Assembly: GCF_019578655.1 (NCBI RefSeq)
Contig: NC_063262.1
Location: 813,582-877,581 of the forward strand
Length of the DNA: 64,000 bases
Direction: 5' to 3'
Source of the DNA: Ricinus communis
Taxonomy: Eukaryota > Streptophyta > Magnoliopsida > Malpighiales > Euphorbiaceae
Below the pieces are notes generated by a model. That model made no database searches and was not told the origin of the DNA. It saw only the letters and a list, made by a program, of their open reading frames with translations. Shown piece after piece: positions 47,111 through 59,784 of this stretch. Each line of letters begins with the position of its first letter. Position 1 is the stretch's first letter. Both the position numbers and the translations under genes were made by a program.

Positions 47111-50100
47111 TCTGAATTCGTTTCATTGGTTTTTTTTTTTTTTTCATTATAATAATAGTTTGAATTTGTAATTAGAATTGATTATGACAATGCGCCTGAA
47201 CCTGGAGCTGGACACCGCCTGATTAATTAGTTAAACTAAAAAAAAAAAACAAAGAAGAATTGATTATGACAATAAAAATAAATACTGATAAATATTGCAA
47301 CATTAAGCAAATCAAGTAAAAGGATTCCTAACTTCATATGCATATTTACATCAAAGTCACATTAATAAAAATCACTCGTAATTCTATAGCCTGGAGGTGT
47401 CAAGAGAGTCTGCTTCATATATTTCATCAAAACTACCATTGGCTTGTCTTTGACAGACGACAGGTCTCAAGGACAATATGACAATGGTTATGTCAATGAA
47501 TTTTCCTAGTCCATAATATACTTCAAAACAGCGGCAAACGACAGTGGAATATCGGATGTCGTAAGCCCCCCCACACTTGACAACAGCAATCTTCGGTTCA
47601 GAACTTTTTTGGGACTTTATGGCAACATTTTGTTTTTCTTTTGGATTGCCATTGAAGCATTCCTGCTGTTAGATACCTATATATAAGTTGAAAATGGAGT
47701 CTCAGGATGGTTCTGATCCTTCCCCACTACTTGTAAAATTATGTTTAGTACGTTGATTTTGAAAGTGCTCTTAGGATTTAAATCTTTCATATATTACAAG
47801 TATTGGACTAGTAACTACTAAGTATCAACCTAATGATGCCATAATTTGTAAAATGATGTAACCAGATCCATGTATTTGTTTTATACTAGGAAATTATTTA
47901 GAATTTAGCTTGGTCCAATCGAACTAAGGTGACCTCGGATTTTACCTAATTTTGCACTTAATTTAATTATTTACTATTGACTTGCGTTCATTAAATGTTA
48001 TTATAAAATTTATAATTCTATTTTAATAAATAAATTTAAACATATATTTTTTTTAATTATTGTATAAGTAAAAGGATATAAATTTTATATTCAAATATCA
48101 AATAATTTATTATTTTAATATACAAATTAGCTCACACATCTATAAATCAACCGGCTAATAAATCTAATGAGCCAAAAAAACTTCTAATTTGATTTCAGCT
48201 TATTTATTAAATAAATCTCATAAAACCAACTCAAATAAACTCTTATCAAACTGAGCTTATAATTCATTTTCTGCCCTAAATTTAGCCAATCAATTTTCGG
48301 GGTACAGGTGACAATCACCATTATTAGACCTGCACCATGGATCTAAACAAAAATCCTCTTTTTCTTCTAAATAGGGATTGAATGAGTTGGCATGGCAAAT
48401 GGCTACATATTTCAACATATTAGCACTATTTAAAAGAATTCATTTGAAAAGAAAACTAACAAGATAAATCCTTCTTAGAGTTAGTGAATTTTTTAAAGAA
48501 GAATCATGGAGTTTCAGACTTTACCTACCAGAAAGGCACTTTACCACTAGATATCCAAAAGCAAAAACTCAGTTTCGTGTTAAGAATATATACTTGAACA
48601 TGCTAATAGCCACCCTATATGGCGAATGGTGGAAAGCACTGTTTACACAACCATATGTTCAAGAAACCGCTTCATGCACTAGTCTCAAGCTCCTGCAGAA
48701 AGAAGAGGTGTGTGGACCACCATTTTATTATATAGTCTTCAACGAGCAAGAAAGTGGAACATTTGAAATTAGATGTGCATATTATATAGTTTCCATCACC
48801 AAATAAAATGGGCCAATTAGAAGCAACAGCATCATAACGATCATAGCCCACTGCTACTTTTCAATTTCCTCAACCAAAATGCTGGGGGTTGACCTTCTAA
48901 ACCCTCTACCAGTGTTCGAGGATATCTATGTTTAAAGCAACCAATGGCAACTTGAAAGGTCATGAGTCAGATAATTTGCTCATAGCACTTCCATGAAACT
49001 ATGAACTAATAACATATGGTTAATGGGGTAATCAAGTTATGTTTTGGATATTAGTCCAACTTTTGGTTGACCCAAAATTAAATACATAATTTTTTTATTA
49101 TCAAAGTGATAATTAATTAGTAGCCAATATTAGAAGTGCATAAGGTTATATATAATAATGTCACCAAGTGGGACTTATAGGTTTCTACCCATTGTTGTTC
49201 TTCCTCCACTAATGCTTATGTATATTCATTCTATATTTGCATTAATATTATTTCCGTGTACTTCCCACTCATTTCCATACTTGACAATAACAATACACAC
49301 AGCATTAGTTGAATCTGAGGGGTTCCTGAAATAAAAGGACATGACTGTATTATATCCATGATAATGTATACTTTTTTTTCTTTGTTTTTTTCTATTTCAT
49401 CCAAAGATTATTTATGACTTATTACTTAAAATTTTATCTAAATTTAATATATATATATATATAATAATTAATAGAAGAGTGACACACATATATAGGTATT
49501 TTATATTTTAAGGTTAGATGATTGATACATACTCTATTATTTTAAAACTAATAAATATATATCAATTATTTATCTGTTTAGTGTATAGATGGAATATACA
49601 TCAAATCTAGATAAGAATTTTTCAAGGTTAAATTATTGATGGCTACCTTTATACACATGAATTGATAAAATATATTGATATACCATTCATGTTTAATAAA
49701 TATAAAGTGTATATAAAAGAGGGTCAGTATAAATACTCACCCTGTAATTTGATTCACTCTTTTAAGTAGAAATGTGAATTCTTTTTTTAAGATGAAAAGA
49801 TATTACAATTTTATATTATAATAAATAAAATTAAAATTAATTCACATTGTTTAAAAAATTAACGTAACATCGATAAAATTAAACTCGTGATAAAAGATAT
49901 GTATATTATAATAAATTTTTTGAATGACATAAATTATTATTTTATCTTTATCACCTAACGACATCAATCACATGGTAACTTTTATCGAAGGAGAAAATCA
50001 CAGGTCTCTATGTAGAAAAATGTATAATTAACCGTATCATATATATTTATATTATTTTTATTTTCCTACATATGATATCTTTGTGGGCTTTAGTTTGCTG

Positions 50101-51072
50101 TTGTCTCTCTTGGGATGTTGGAGATAAGATCAGTGAGCTCATTAATTCAACTTTCATATTAATAATCTTAATTAAGATTTTTATTATATTGTATTACTAT
50201 TCACAAAGAGATTCTTCTTGTGTAATTTCTGAGATCTGACATAGATTTAAAGTTTATCTCAACTCATTGGATTCTTCTTCTAACATCATCATGGTCTCTT
50301 GAAGACAAATTGCATGCATTGATAAAATAAAAATAAAAATAAAAAACATGTCAATTTATATATATGTATATATTATATATGCATGGATAAGTGTGATTAA
50401 TGATATGATTACTTTGATCTTAGTTGGATTAATGAACAAATATAAAAACAAAACCTCATGCTTAATATGGATCAGTCAGTTTGTTGCTTTTGTGAAGCCC
50501 AAGCTATATAGTTATATGATTGTGGCATGGAAATATATGTGGAAGGACCCAATAATTTTGTGGCAACACACTCAAGTATGCATGTTGCCATTTGCATACA
50601 CATTCTCCTATAAAATATTACAAATGTCAACACAGTCTCGCAACCTAATTGACATTTTTGTTCATGCATGTATCCCTAATGCAGAGAAGAAAGAGAATTT
50701 AAAAGAGAAATGATGGTGGTGGTGGTGTGGAAGGTCAAAGAAAAAGACCCCAAAATTGTCTCCATTTGCTTGAATGGTTCTAATATTTTAATTTAACTCT
50801 TCCTTACCATTGATAGTTATTGAAATAATTTTATCCAGTTTTTAGTGCGAGTCTTTATGGATAAAAAATATAAATTTATTAATTTAAAATAATAAAATAT
50901 ATATTAATTAGTTAAAATTCACATATATATATATATATAACAATCTATATATTTAGTTTGGATAGAAAAGAAAATTTCTTTGTTTTTTTAGTTATTACTA
51001 ATATTATCTTTTCAAATTTAATTTATTTGGTCGAGATAGATATTGAAATAGCCACAATGCTGGAATGAGCAC

Positions 51073-51078
51073 CACGTG
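51073..51078. promoter_or_regulatory. G-box CACGTG
   Basis: Context ACCACGTGTCC matches an ABRE-type G-box. It lies 3.1 kb upstream of the ERF start, so function is uncertain. Confidence 0.35.
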
Positions 51079-51616
51079 TCCATCTTACCAAATTCAATTG
51101 AAAAGTTGTTTGTCTGGGTCATTAAGCTGCTTTGGCTTCATCATATGTTTAACCTTTCTAAAGCTTCTTCATTCTTCCTTCATACTGTACTAAAAGAGAC
51201 CAAGGGTGCTTCTAGCAAAAGTCTTTCACAAAAACAGCTTTTCTACTAACTAAATTTGCTTTTCAATTAATTATATATATATATATATTCATATTTTACC
51301 ATATTTTACAAAAAATAAATAAAAAATTTACATATATATATTATACATAATTTTTCCATAAAATAAATATTTTTTTCTATTATTATTATTCTTTAGAGCT
51401 CTAATAATAGAATTCTTTTAATATTTCAAGAAAATAAAAACTCAGCTAAAATCTCTTAATTTTAACAAATAAAATTACCAATCAAACTTACCAATTCTCA
51501 ATTGAATATCGGCTATACCAAACAAGAAATTGTGGTTTCATGTGGTACACTTTTTAAAAAAAAAATAATAATTAATAAACAAAGAAAATAATAATTAAAG
51601 AGATGAGAGGTGGACC

Positions 51617-51642
51617 ACCGACACGTGCCGATTAGCACCGAC
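51617..51642 (+). promoter_or_regulatory. DRE - ABRE - DRE motif cluster
   Basis: ACCGAC at 51617-51622 overlaps ACACGTG (51621-51627), and a second ACCGAC is at 51637-51642. ACCGAC is the DREB/CBF core and ACACGTG the ABRE core. Position is 2.6 kb upstream of the ERF gene, and no nearer gene is known. Confidence 0.4.
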
Positions 51643-53849
51643 TTTTGAAGAAGAACGTAATGTTAATTGACTTTAGAAAGACAAATAAAAACCACTGATT
51701 GAAAATCAAAATCTCTTCCACCGAAAGTGAAAGTCCCCTAATGTGCATTACTTGTATTTGAGACTCATGTTTCACAGTTATCTCTTCTTCTTTTTCTTTT
51801 TTTCTTTTTTCTACTAAAATAATTTTTTTCTTATACCCACTTCAATACAACAAAAAAAATTCATATATTTTTAAATATATAATGCCGAATTTGATAAAAA
51901 AAATTTAAAATCACGTAGCTGAATTGTAAAAATCGATCGAGTTTGAATTTTGAACATATCTATTTATTTCAATCCACTAATATATATATATATATTTATA
52001 TTACTATAGAGAAAATATTGTAAGGCAAGCAACTGCACAATTATGTTAAATAATTATTCAATTTATTGTGTTGCTTTCAACAGTTTGAGGAGGGGGGAAT
52101 TTAGGCTTGATTATATATTATTTAATTGGAAAAAATTAATATTCTTAACATTGGCAACAATACTATGTACAGTATGATTACTTTGCTAAATATCTAAATA
52201 TACTGTTTTTTTTTTTTTAAGTGGAAGTGTGCTCATAGCCTAGTGTTGACCTAAATCTAATTAATAAATCAAGATCATCCAACTTCAAGTACCATCCATT
52301 TCAATCCTTACTTCTAATAAAAGTTGTATGCATATTTGGTTCAATCCCATTTCTTTTTCCACATTTATTAGCGAGTTGGTACCATGGTTAACTTTCTTTT
52401 TTAATAATAAATATGTTTTTGCAAAACTAGTTATATATATATAGGTCAATATTAAAAAAAATTAAATAAAATAAATTAAAAATATAAAATTATCTCGTAT
52501 GTGATTTTAATTCAATTTTTATAAATTAATTGTCACATTAAACTTATATATGATTTGTATATAAGAAATAAAAGAGGTTAGATATTGCCAACTGGGGAGT
52601 CATCTAATTGACATTTATAAAAATTTAAGAAATTTTATCTACTAATATTAATAGGAGTTTATCACATTTACGGTGAATGATAGAAAATAATATCTAACTT
52701 ATTAAATTTTCAGCGAGTTTATTATTTTTATGGCAATTATATTTTCAATGAATAAAAAAAAAAAGAAAAAAGGAAAAGTTAGATATTTAAATTAGTTTGT
52801 GTAGCCTAAGCTATAATTGAAATGGATATCTTAACAACTAAACTAATTAATATTACTTCCCTATAGCTCTAATAAACATTTCTAAACAAAATAATTCAAT
52901 CAAGAGTGGAAGCCAAATTGTAGCACACAAACAAATATGTGAAATTAAGAATTATGTAATGTTGGATGCTGCAAAGTGGAGGTTTTATTTATTGTGAGCA
53001 GACATATCCATTGATGTGTTTTCGATATGGAACCTAGTACCAACCCAATAGATACCATACCACATACCTCTTCTTACCATAGGCTTAAACAAGAAATGCC
53101 AACATTTAGCATATATATATATATATATGTATAACATGCCATTTCATTTGTATGGACGCATGAAACAGTTTTTAACTGTATTATTTCTTTCTTGTCTCTC
53201 TGTTTCAACTGTTTCGGCATCATCTTTTTAGTTTTTCATTAGATATAGCTCAATCTCAAAAGCATTTATGATGAATGGAAATCAAATACAGGACCTGACG
53301 ATTAAGCCAAAACTTCATTAGCTTTTGAATGTAAAGCAATAGTAAGATATTGCTTAATTAAGATTTTAAATTTGAACTTTAATTGGCGCTGGATTACTGA
53401 ATAAGAGAAGAAATTGGAGGGAAAGAAGACAAGGTAGGAAATATCTAGGGAGATGAAGAATACAAAGGTGGAAAGTTATATAATGTTGTTGGGTTATAAT
53501 ATCTAATAAAATAGTTGGAGAGAAGGGAAATTGGAGTGGAAGCAACGAAATTAGAAAGACAACAAAGCCGTGTGGGACCAAAATTAAGCCAACCAACCAC
53601 AACACTTAAACAAATTCTCTACTCTCTCTCTCTCTCTTCACAAAAGGAGAGGAAAGAAAAAAAAGTCTTTGAAATCTTTTTCTCGTTTCTCGTTGCTTGT
53701 TACTTATAAACCCACCTGCTCTGCTTTCTTTCCCTTCTCACAAGAATTCTGAACTCTTTCTTTCTTCCCTGTTTACTCTTTATTCACTTACAGTTTCATT
53801 TTTCAGAACCTGACATTTTATTGAACTTCTTTTAACTCTCTTTTGCCTG

Positions 53850-53853
<4 letters not shown>

Positions 53854-53879
<26 letters not shown>
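53854..53879. repeat. (CT)n run in the ERF leader region
   Basis: A 26-base CT dinucleotide run about 335 bases upstream of the ERF start codon, within a pyrimidine-rich probable 5' UTR. A shorter CT run lies near 53620-53638. Confidence 0.9.
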
Positions 53880-53880
<1 letters not shown>

Positions 53881-54211
53881 TTTGTCTTATTAAAAATATT
53901 GATTGGCATAAAACAAATTTTGAGATGGGTTGCTCAAGATTCGACACTTATGGCATCCGATTCTGTTTTTACTTCAATCGGATTAGCTATTAAATTTTTC
54001 CATTCCATATTCTGTCTTGTTAATTCTTTCTTTTTTAGCATCTTTTGACTCGATTGGGATCTGGGTGTTTCTTCTTTTTCATTTTTTTGATACATTTGAT
54101 TGGATTCCAATCTTTACTTCAATTTCCATTTGCTTGGTGACCCATCTCTTCAAAAATTCTCTTGTTATTTGCTTTATAAATTGTATTGAGAGAGCGAGCA
54201 GGTAGTTAAAA

Positions 54212-55492
54212 ATGGCAGCAGCAGCTAAAAATAACAGAGGAAAATCCAAGCAAGGTGCTGTTGATACGAGCCAAGAGTGGGAGCTTGAAAAGGGGAAAAG
54301 GGAAACTAATCTTAGCATTCATGAGAGGCAACAGCAATGGAAGCCAGTTTTTGGTGAAGCTTCCATGGCAGCGGACAATAGGCCTCTCAAGAAGATTCGT
54401 AGCCCTGAACGCCAAGACCCAATTCATGTCTCTTCATCTTTAGCTCATCGATCCACACCTTTCTCTGTTCCTTCCACTGTTTCTTCCATTTCTACACTTC
54501 CTTTAAATCCACCTTCTTCGTCTGGTTCAAGACTTTCATTTCCTTTTGCTTTTGAAGGACAATTGCCTCATCAATTTACAACAAACACTTGTTTACCTTA
54601 TTTCCGTCATCCGCTTCATAATCAGCAGCAACAGCAAATGATTTCTTTTGCACAAAACCAACAACTTGCCATGCCTTCTGATTCTTCTCCATCAGCATTG
54701 ACATATCAACAACAGCAACAGTTGTATCAGTATTGGAGTGATGCATTAAACTTAAGTCCAAGAGGAAGAATGATGATGATGAATAGACTGGGAGCTGATG
54801 GTAGGCCTTTGTTTAGCCAACCCATTCAGCCTATAAACACTACGAAACTTTATAGGGGAGTGAGGCAAAGGCATTGGGGAAAATGGGTAGCTGAGATTCG
54901 TCTCCCTCGCAATAGGACTCGCCTTTGGTTAGGTACATTTGATACAGCTGAAGATGCTGCTATGGCCTATGATCGCGAGGCTTTTAGGTTGAGAGGAGAG
55001 AATGCTCGGCTAAATTTTCCTGAACTTTTTCTTAATAAAGAGAAAACAAATCCTACGTCTCCGCAGACTCGAGAAAACCCTGACTTGCAGGCTTCAGGTA
55101 CGCAAAGTATGCCCCCACCACCACCTCCACCCCAACAGTCTCAAGGAGACAATCCTGATAATGATTCAGGAATGGGTTCAAGTGGGGCTACTGTGAGTGA
55201 TGAGGTTCAGCCTGTAGTAGAAGGGTCAGATACTGGAAGAGGAGAAGGCGTTTCAGGGTCTCAGGAATTGGTATGGGGAGATATGATGACAGAAGCTTGG
55301 TTCAATTCAATATCAGCAGGATGGGGGCCAGGAAGTCCTGTATGGGATGATTTGGACACTAATAATAATCTTTTATTGCAATCACATGATCTTCCTTTTG
55401 GCAGTCCAAATCATGAACAACAAGAACAACATGACAACATGGGTTCAGCTTCCTCTTCTTCCTCTTCTTCTTTTCCAAAGTCTTTCTTCTAG
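54212..55492 (+). CDS. AP2/ERF transcription factor, DREB A-6 type (ERF053/ERF054-like)
   Basis: Intronless nuclear transcription factor, 426 residues. The single AP2 domain at about 214-271 runs from [18 protein letters not shown] through [20 protein letters not shown] to ARLNFPEL. The WVAEIRLP and WLGTF residues contact DNA in this family, and binding to GCC-box or DRE-type sites is expected. Before it, [14 protein letters not shown] is a basic motif typical of the A-6 group and a likely nuclear localisation signal. Glutamine-rich stretches and a MMMMNRL run follow. After AP2 come a [10 protein letters not shown] run, an acidic region and a [20 protein letters not shown] segment typical of activation domains, ending in a serine run. 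The ATG at 54212 follows a long pyrimidine-rich leader. Close relatives regulate abiotic stress, wax or callus responses; the specific role here is not shown. Confidence 0.92.
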   Translation: MAAAAKNNRGKSKQGAVDTSQEWELEKGKRETNLSIHERQQQWKPVFGEASMAADNRPLKKIRSPERQDPIHVSSSLAHRSTPFSVPSTVSSISTLPLNPPSSSGSRLSFPFAFEGQLPHQFTTNTCLPYFRHPLHNQQQQQMISFAQNQQLAMPSDSSPSALTYQQQQQLYQYWSDALNLSPRGRMMMMNRLGADGRPLFSQPIQPINTTKLYRGVRQRHWGKWVAEIRLPRNRTRLWLGTFDTAEDAAMAYDREAFRLRGENARLNFPELFLNKEKTNPTSPQTRENPDLQASGTQSMPPPPPPPQQSQGDNPDNDSGMGSSGATVSDEVQPVVEGSDTGRGEGVSGSQELVWGDMMTEAWFNSISAGWGPGSPVWDDLDTNNNLLLQSHDLPFGSPNHEQQEQHDNMGSASSSSSSSFPKSFF

Positions 55493-58400
55493 AAGGATCA
55501 AGATTAATAGGTGTTCTCTCTGTCTCTTCTTAATCTTCTTTCACCGGTTGCAGATTTTTTAGAAAACCAACCTGTGATTTTAACACTACTACCTATAAGC
55601 AGAATTTTATCTTCATCCCATCTCTTCTCACTGGTTGCAGATTTTTCATAAACAACCTGTGACTCCACTGGAGCTTTATTACTTGCTCGTACATCAGGAA
55701 ATCCAGAGCTTCAGAACCCACCTTTTTTTTCCTTCTTTCTTTTAAACTGCTTTCATTGAAAAAGCTTGAAATTTGGCATTTCAAGTTTCTTTTTCCTTTT
55801 TTACCCTTTAAAAGGCTGCATATTTATCAGGCCTTGACACTCTTGCTCCATATATTATAGGTCATGCATTTTTCATTTATAGCGATTGTTACTTTTCTTG
55901 GCTGTTTTTGTTATGTTAGAGATGTAGCAATAGCAACTAGCAGTAGCAGTAAGAAATTTAGTGGAGGACCAGCATAGTAGGAGACAGTTTTGTGATCTCC
56001 CTCTAAAATTGGTCGGTCTCTTCTATCCATCACAAGCTTTGTTTTTCTGCTTGGAGAATAGAATTACATCAAAAAGTTTGTAACTTCTGTTGTTTTGTAC
56101 ATTTGTGGAGTTTGTAATGATCTTTAACCTTTGTAATGTTATGTCTCCCTTTTCATCAACAGTAGCAGTAATGTAATATATCAGCAATATTTGCAGCACC
56201 ATCATTGTTATGTTCCTTTCTTGTTATACACTTCAACTTTTCTGCAAGTACTCTATTTCTTCAGTTATTATTTTTCTTGAAAGTATGTAAGCTTGAAAGT
56301 GATGCAATCATGCTTTGTCTAAGATGAATTTACACTTCTAATCAACTTGTTTTAGATCAATGATAGCAGCTAATTTGGCCTGCAAGGTTTCTTCCAACTA
56401 AATAAATGTCCAAAAACAATAATTTTGCTAGAGCCTTCATCCAAATTCTTCCCTTGCAGCTCAAGAATTAAAGATCTCATGTCCGTCAATCTGTTACAAT
56501 TTTAAAGTAAGAGCTTTTAAGACAGGCTGCTAATGTGAGCTCACAGAATTACTTTTATGAATCAAGTGTATGAACAATCCATGATACTCCCATGTATTAA
56601 CAATTTCATAATGGAATTTTGGAAAATTAACATTGTATCAACTATTCTGAAATTAGGGAAGGAGGAGGGTGGCTCCTGAATGATTAAAGTAATCAAGCAA
56701 AAGAATGTACCCACAGCATGATGATTGGATCCCTAGAATTTACAGAAACATAGTGGGATTCAAAGCAGAATGACAATAAGCATATTCTGCACCAACATGA
56801 TACCAATACAAGTAGCATATAATAATCACAAATTCATTCTGAAGAATCTTCAATTATAGGAATGCGATAAAGAGAATAAAAAGGTAAAATTAGAATCACT
56901 TTCTAATTTCGTTGCACAACTATAACTCGTCTCAGAATATCATATCCCATCCGACCGATCCATGAAATATTTTATCAAAAAATTTCATTTCCTTAATCAA
57001 ACACCTTTCCTCATTAATATTAATTATGGAATTAATCACTAGTTTTGTGATGAGGTTATTAACTAAATGATAATGAAATTGTGGTGGTGGAGGGGCCTGC
57101 ACCAGCCGTCCCATGAGATCACTTATAAATATCTTATTTGCGACGGCACGATAACGATGAAATAGAGATTAGAAAATTAATTATAATTTTCAAAAAATGA
57201 TATAAATAGTTAATTCAGATATTTTGTTTTTGTTTTTTTTTTTTAAAAGAATTATTAATGTGGAATGCATGACGGGAATAACTCATCATTCTTTTATAGA
57301 ATTCTACAATAATACTCTATATAGAGATAAGTGATAAAAAAAAAAAATCTCAATTTGGGCCAGTTAATAAACTGTTTGTTGTAATAAGTTATAAATTTTC
57401 TTAATTATTGCATTGTTTTGCCTCTTCAATCTTATTTATATAATATGATAAGACATTTACGTATTTTATATTTGAGTTTTATAATTTCACCAAAAAAATT
57501 AAGTATTAAGTTTAAACAAAAATCTTAATAGTCAAACCTTCATTAAATTATAACTTCCTTATATTCATAAATTTTATTTAGTCCCAAATGTATAGTTATA
57601 TAAATATTTTACTGTATCTAACTGAAGATTTTTTAATTTTTATAAATGTAAAAAATATTAATAAGACCAGTTTGGGGCCATCGCTTTAAAAGTATTAAAT
57701 AAATGATTGAGTTAGGAAGCGAAAATATCTAAGGAAGTTGGAGAGGTATGCAGGGATAGATTAATAAGAAAAAAGTAGGTGTTCCTTTCTTTAAACCAAA
57801 TCCTGTAATTTTCTATGTCAAGGGTGTGGCTGCTATCAATTTTCTTTTGCATCAATAAACAATGACTTTATCTTGTTTGGACATGGAAGCCTTTCTCCAT
57901 TAATATATTCATAAGAGTAAAGACAATTCTGGATATGGTACGAGAGCATGAATATGACTTATGGTTTTATATTTATGTATGTTTTTGTGTATTTTTAGAC
58001 TTCAATTTCAGCAGCTTCCCAAAATGCTGGGAAATAAATCTTAAGAGCAAATTGTATGAACTAAACTCAGGCTCGAAAATAGTAATTATTAGTCAACATC
58101 TCATTTAAATGGTTTCTTGTATATGCAATTGATTATTTTCTTTTTATTTTATTTTATTTTGACTAACATAATTTTTCTTTTTTCCATCATTCATTAGGGC
58201 CCTTTTCTTTTTCTATACCATATACTATATAATTCTCTTTCTAGGTTTGTTAATTTTATTGCTTCTTTTTTTTTCAATTTGGTATTGTTTTAACATAATC
58301 TTATAAGATAAAAAATAACTCAAAACTTATTTCATTAATTCTTTGTTGTGATTAACATTTTGAATGTTTACTTGTCCTATATATGAAATTGAAGCCTGAT

Positions 58401-59784
58401 AATTGATCAAAATATTGAGAAAGAAATTAAAAAAATTGTAAGAAAATTAGAAAAATAAATTCAATTTTCAATCCTAGCTTGTGGTCCAACAGATCCCACC
58501 TATTCCAACCTGCTAAGAAGAAAGAAGGAAAAGAATATCCTACTATTAGGTCATCCTAAATAGAACCGGCATACCTGTAGATAGAAGAAATTAGATTCAC
58601 TTATTAGCAGTTTAGGTGCCGGTGGTTATCTAGTTTATTTTTGTGGTCAATTGAAAATGGAGAGGGCGGGCGAGCAACGGTAGCTATTTCTGTTGAATAT
58701 GACTATACAGGTTCTTTTCTGCTGCAAGTGACCAAAGTGAGGCTCTAGGCATTTCCGGGGAAATTAGGAAACCGTTCTGCTTAAGATTTGAATTCAAGAC
58801 TTTGAGCCATTCGGTGAAAGCCATCTCGTTGGACTACCACCATTAGTGATTGTGGTTATCTAATTTATATAGTTTTGTTTCTTTTAGTTTGCACAGTGAG
58901 AGGTTAGATTTCAAGTAAAGGATTGAATATCTCTCTGAAGTTATAGTTCGAAATTAAATAAATTTATTTTTAATTATTTTAATAAATAAGTTCAAAATTT
59001 CTATTTATATTTTAAAAAGAATATAAGCATATCTACTATTTATTTGAATTAATTAAATAAAATAAAATAAAATTCAAACAAATATTAATTCTTAATATTG
59101 AAAACTAAATTTTTGTATTTTTATATATTAAAATTTAAAATTAATAATTGTTGTCTCTAGTTTACTACTATCGTTGACTTTTTCAAACCAGCATCAACGT
59201 TGCCATCAATTTTAATCAAAATTTAAATTTATTTAATTTTTAAATAGAAATTATAGATGAGATAATTGAAATTGAACTAATTTAGTCCCGAAGTACAAAT
59301 TCAAGGGTATTTGATCCTTTGTGCTTTAGATTTCCTTCTTTCTTTGTTTCTTTTAAAGTTTTCTAGGATTTCTTCTTTGGAGGCCAATAGATAATGAATC
59401 TAGCTAGGCTTGGTGCTTCTTTCTTTAAAGAAGCACCAATGAAAAGCCCAACCCACATTGGTTATAGAAGAATCTGGATGGCAAATATGCATATGGTCCA
59501 CAAACCGCATTGCGTTTCCAGGTGGAGCTGTCCTATATCATAAAGAATCTGAAGCAGAAGATGGGATTGGATAACAGAAGACCACTTGTCATATCTTGTC
59601 AGCATGAATACATAACTTCTCTTATCTCTCCCATTGCATGTAGTATCCAAAGTGAACTTACAAAGTCTTTCAGTTTCTTTTTTCAGAGAACCTCTATAAT
59701 TAGTGAACTCGCAACTCCTTGCTCTTTCTTTTACTTTATTTTTTACTTCAAGAGAAGCACAGCTAATTGACTTAAGGTTGCCTC
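55493..59784. other. ERF 3' UTR and spacer to POR
   Basis: The 3' UTR carries an imperfect direct repeat at 55541-55577 and 55628-55662. The rest is AT-rich with poly-T and poly-A runs. At 58640-58860 there is a patch of more balanced composition that looks like decayed transposon flank but could not be assigned. The POR promoter and leader lie at the right end. No gene supported. Confidence 0.45.
55541..55662 (+). repeat. Duplicated segment in the ERF 3' UTR
   Basis: Copy 1 (55541-55577) and copy 2 (55628-55662) share CAC(C/T)GGTTGCAGATTTTT and then A-rich sequence plus AACCTGTGA, spaced 87 bases apart. Confidence 0.85.

Larger units (their letters stand above)
47111..54211. other. 7-kb AT-rich spacer and ERF promoter
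   Basis: No gene supported. The open frames at 48594-48806 and 50348-50713 have no recognised domain and biased A/T composition. It contains many TA runs (for example 49448-49462, 50925-50938, 51271-51288), a G-box at 51073-51078 and a DRE-ABRE-DRE cluster at 51617-51642. From about 53500 the sequence becomes pyrimidine-rich, with CT runs, as in a plant 5' leader. Confidence 0.5.

Noticed and set aside
50348..50713. 121-codon open frame in the long spacer
   Set aside because: It begins in a TA-rich repeat, has A/T-driven composition and contains no recognisable domain or gene-like context.
58640..58860. Possible tRNA-derived SINE or transposon fragment
   Set aside because: No A/B box pair, terminal repeat or tail could be shown by eye.
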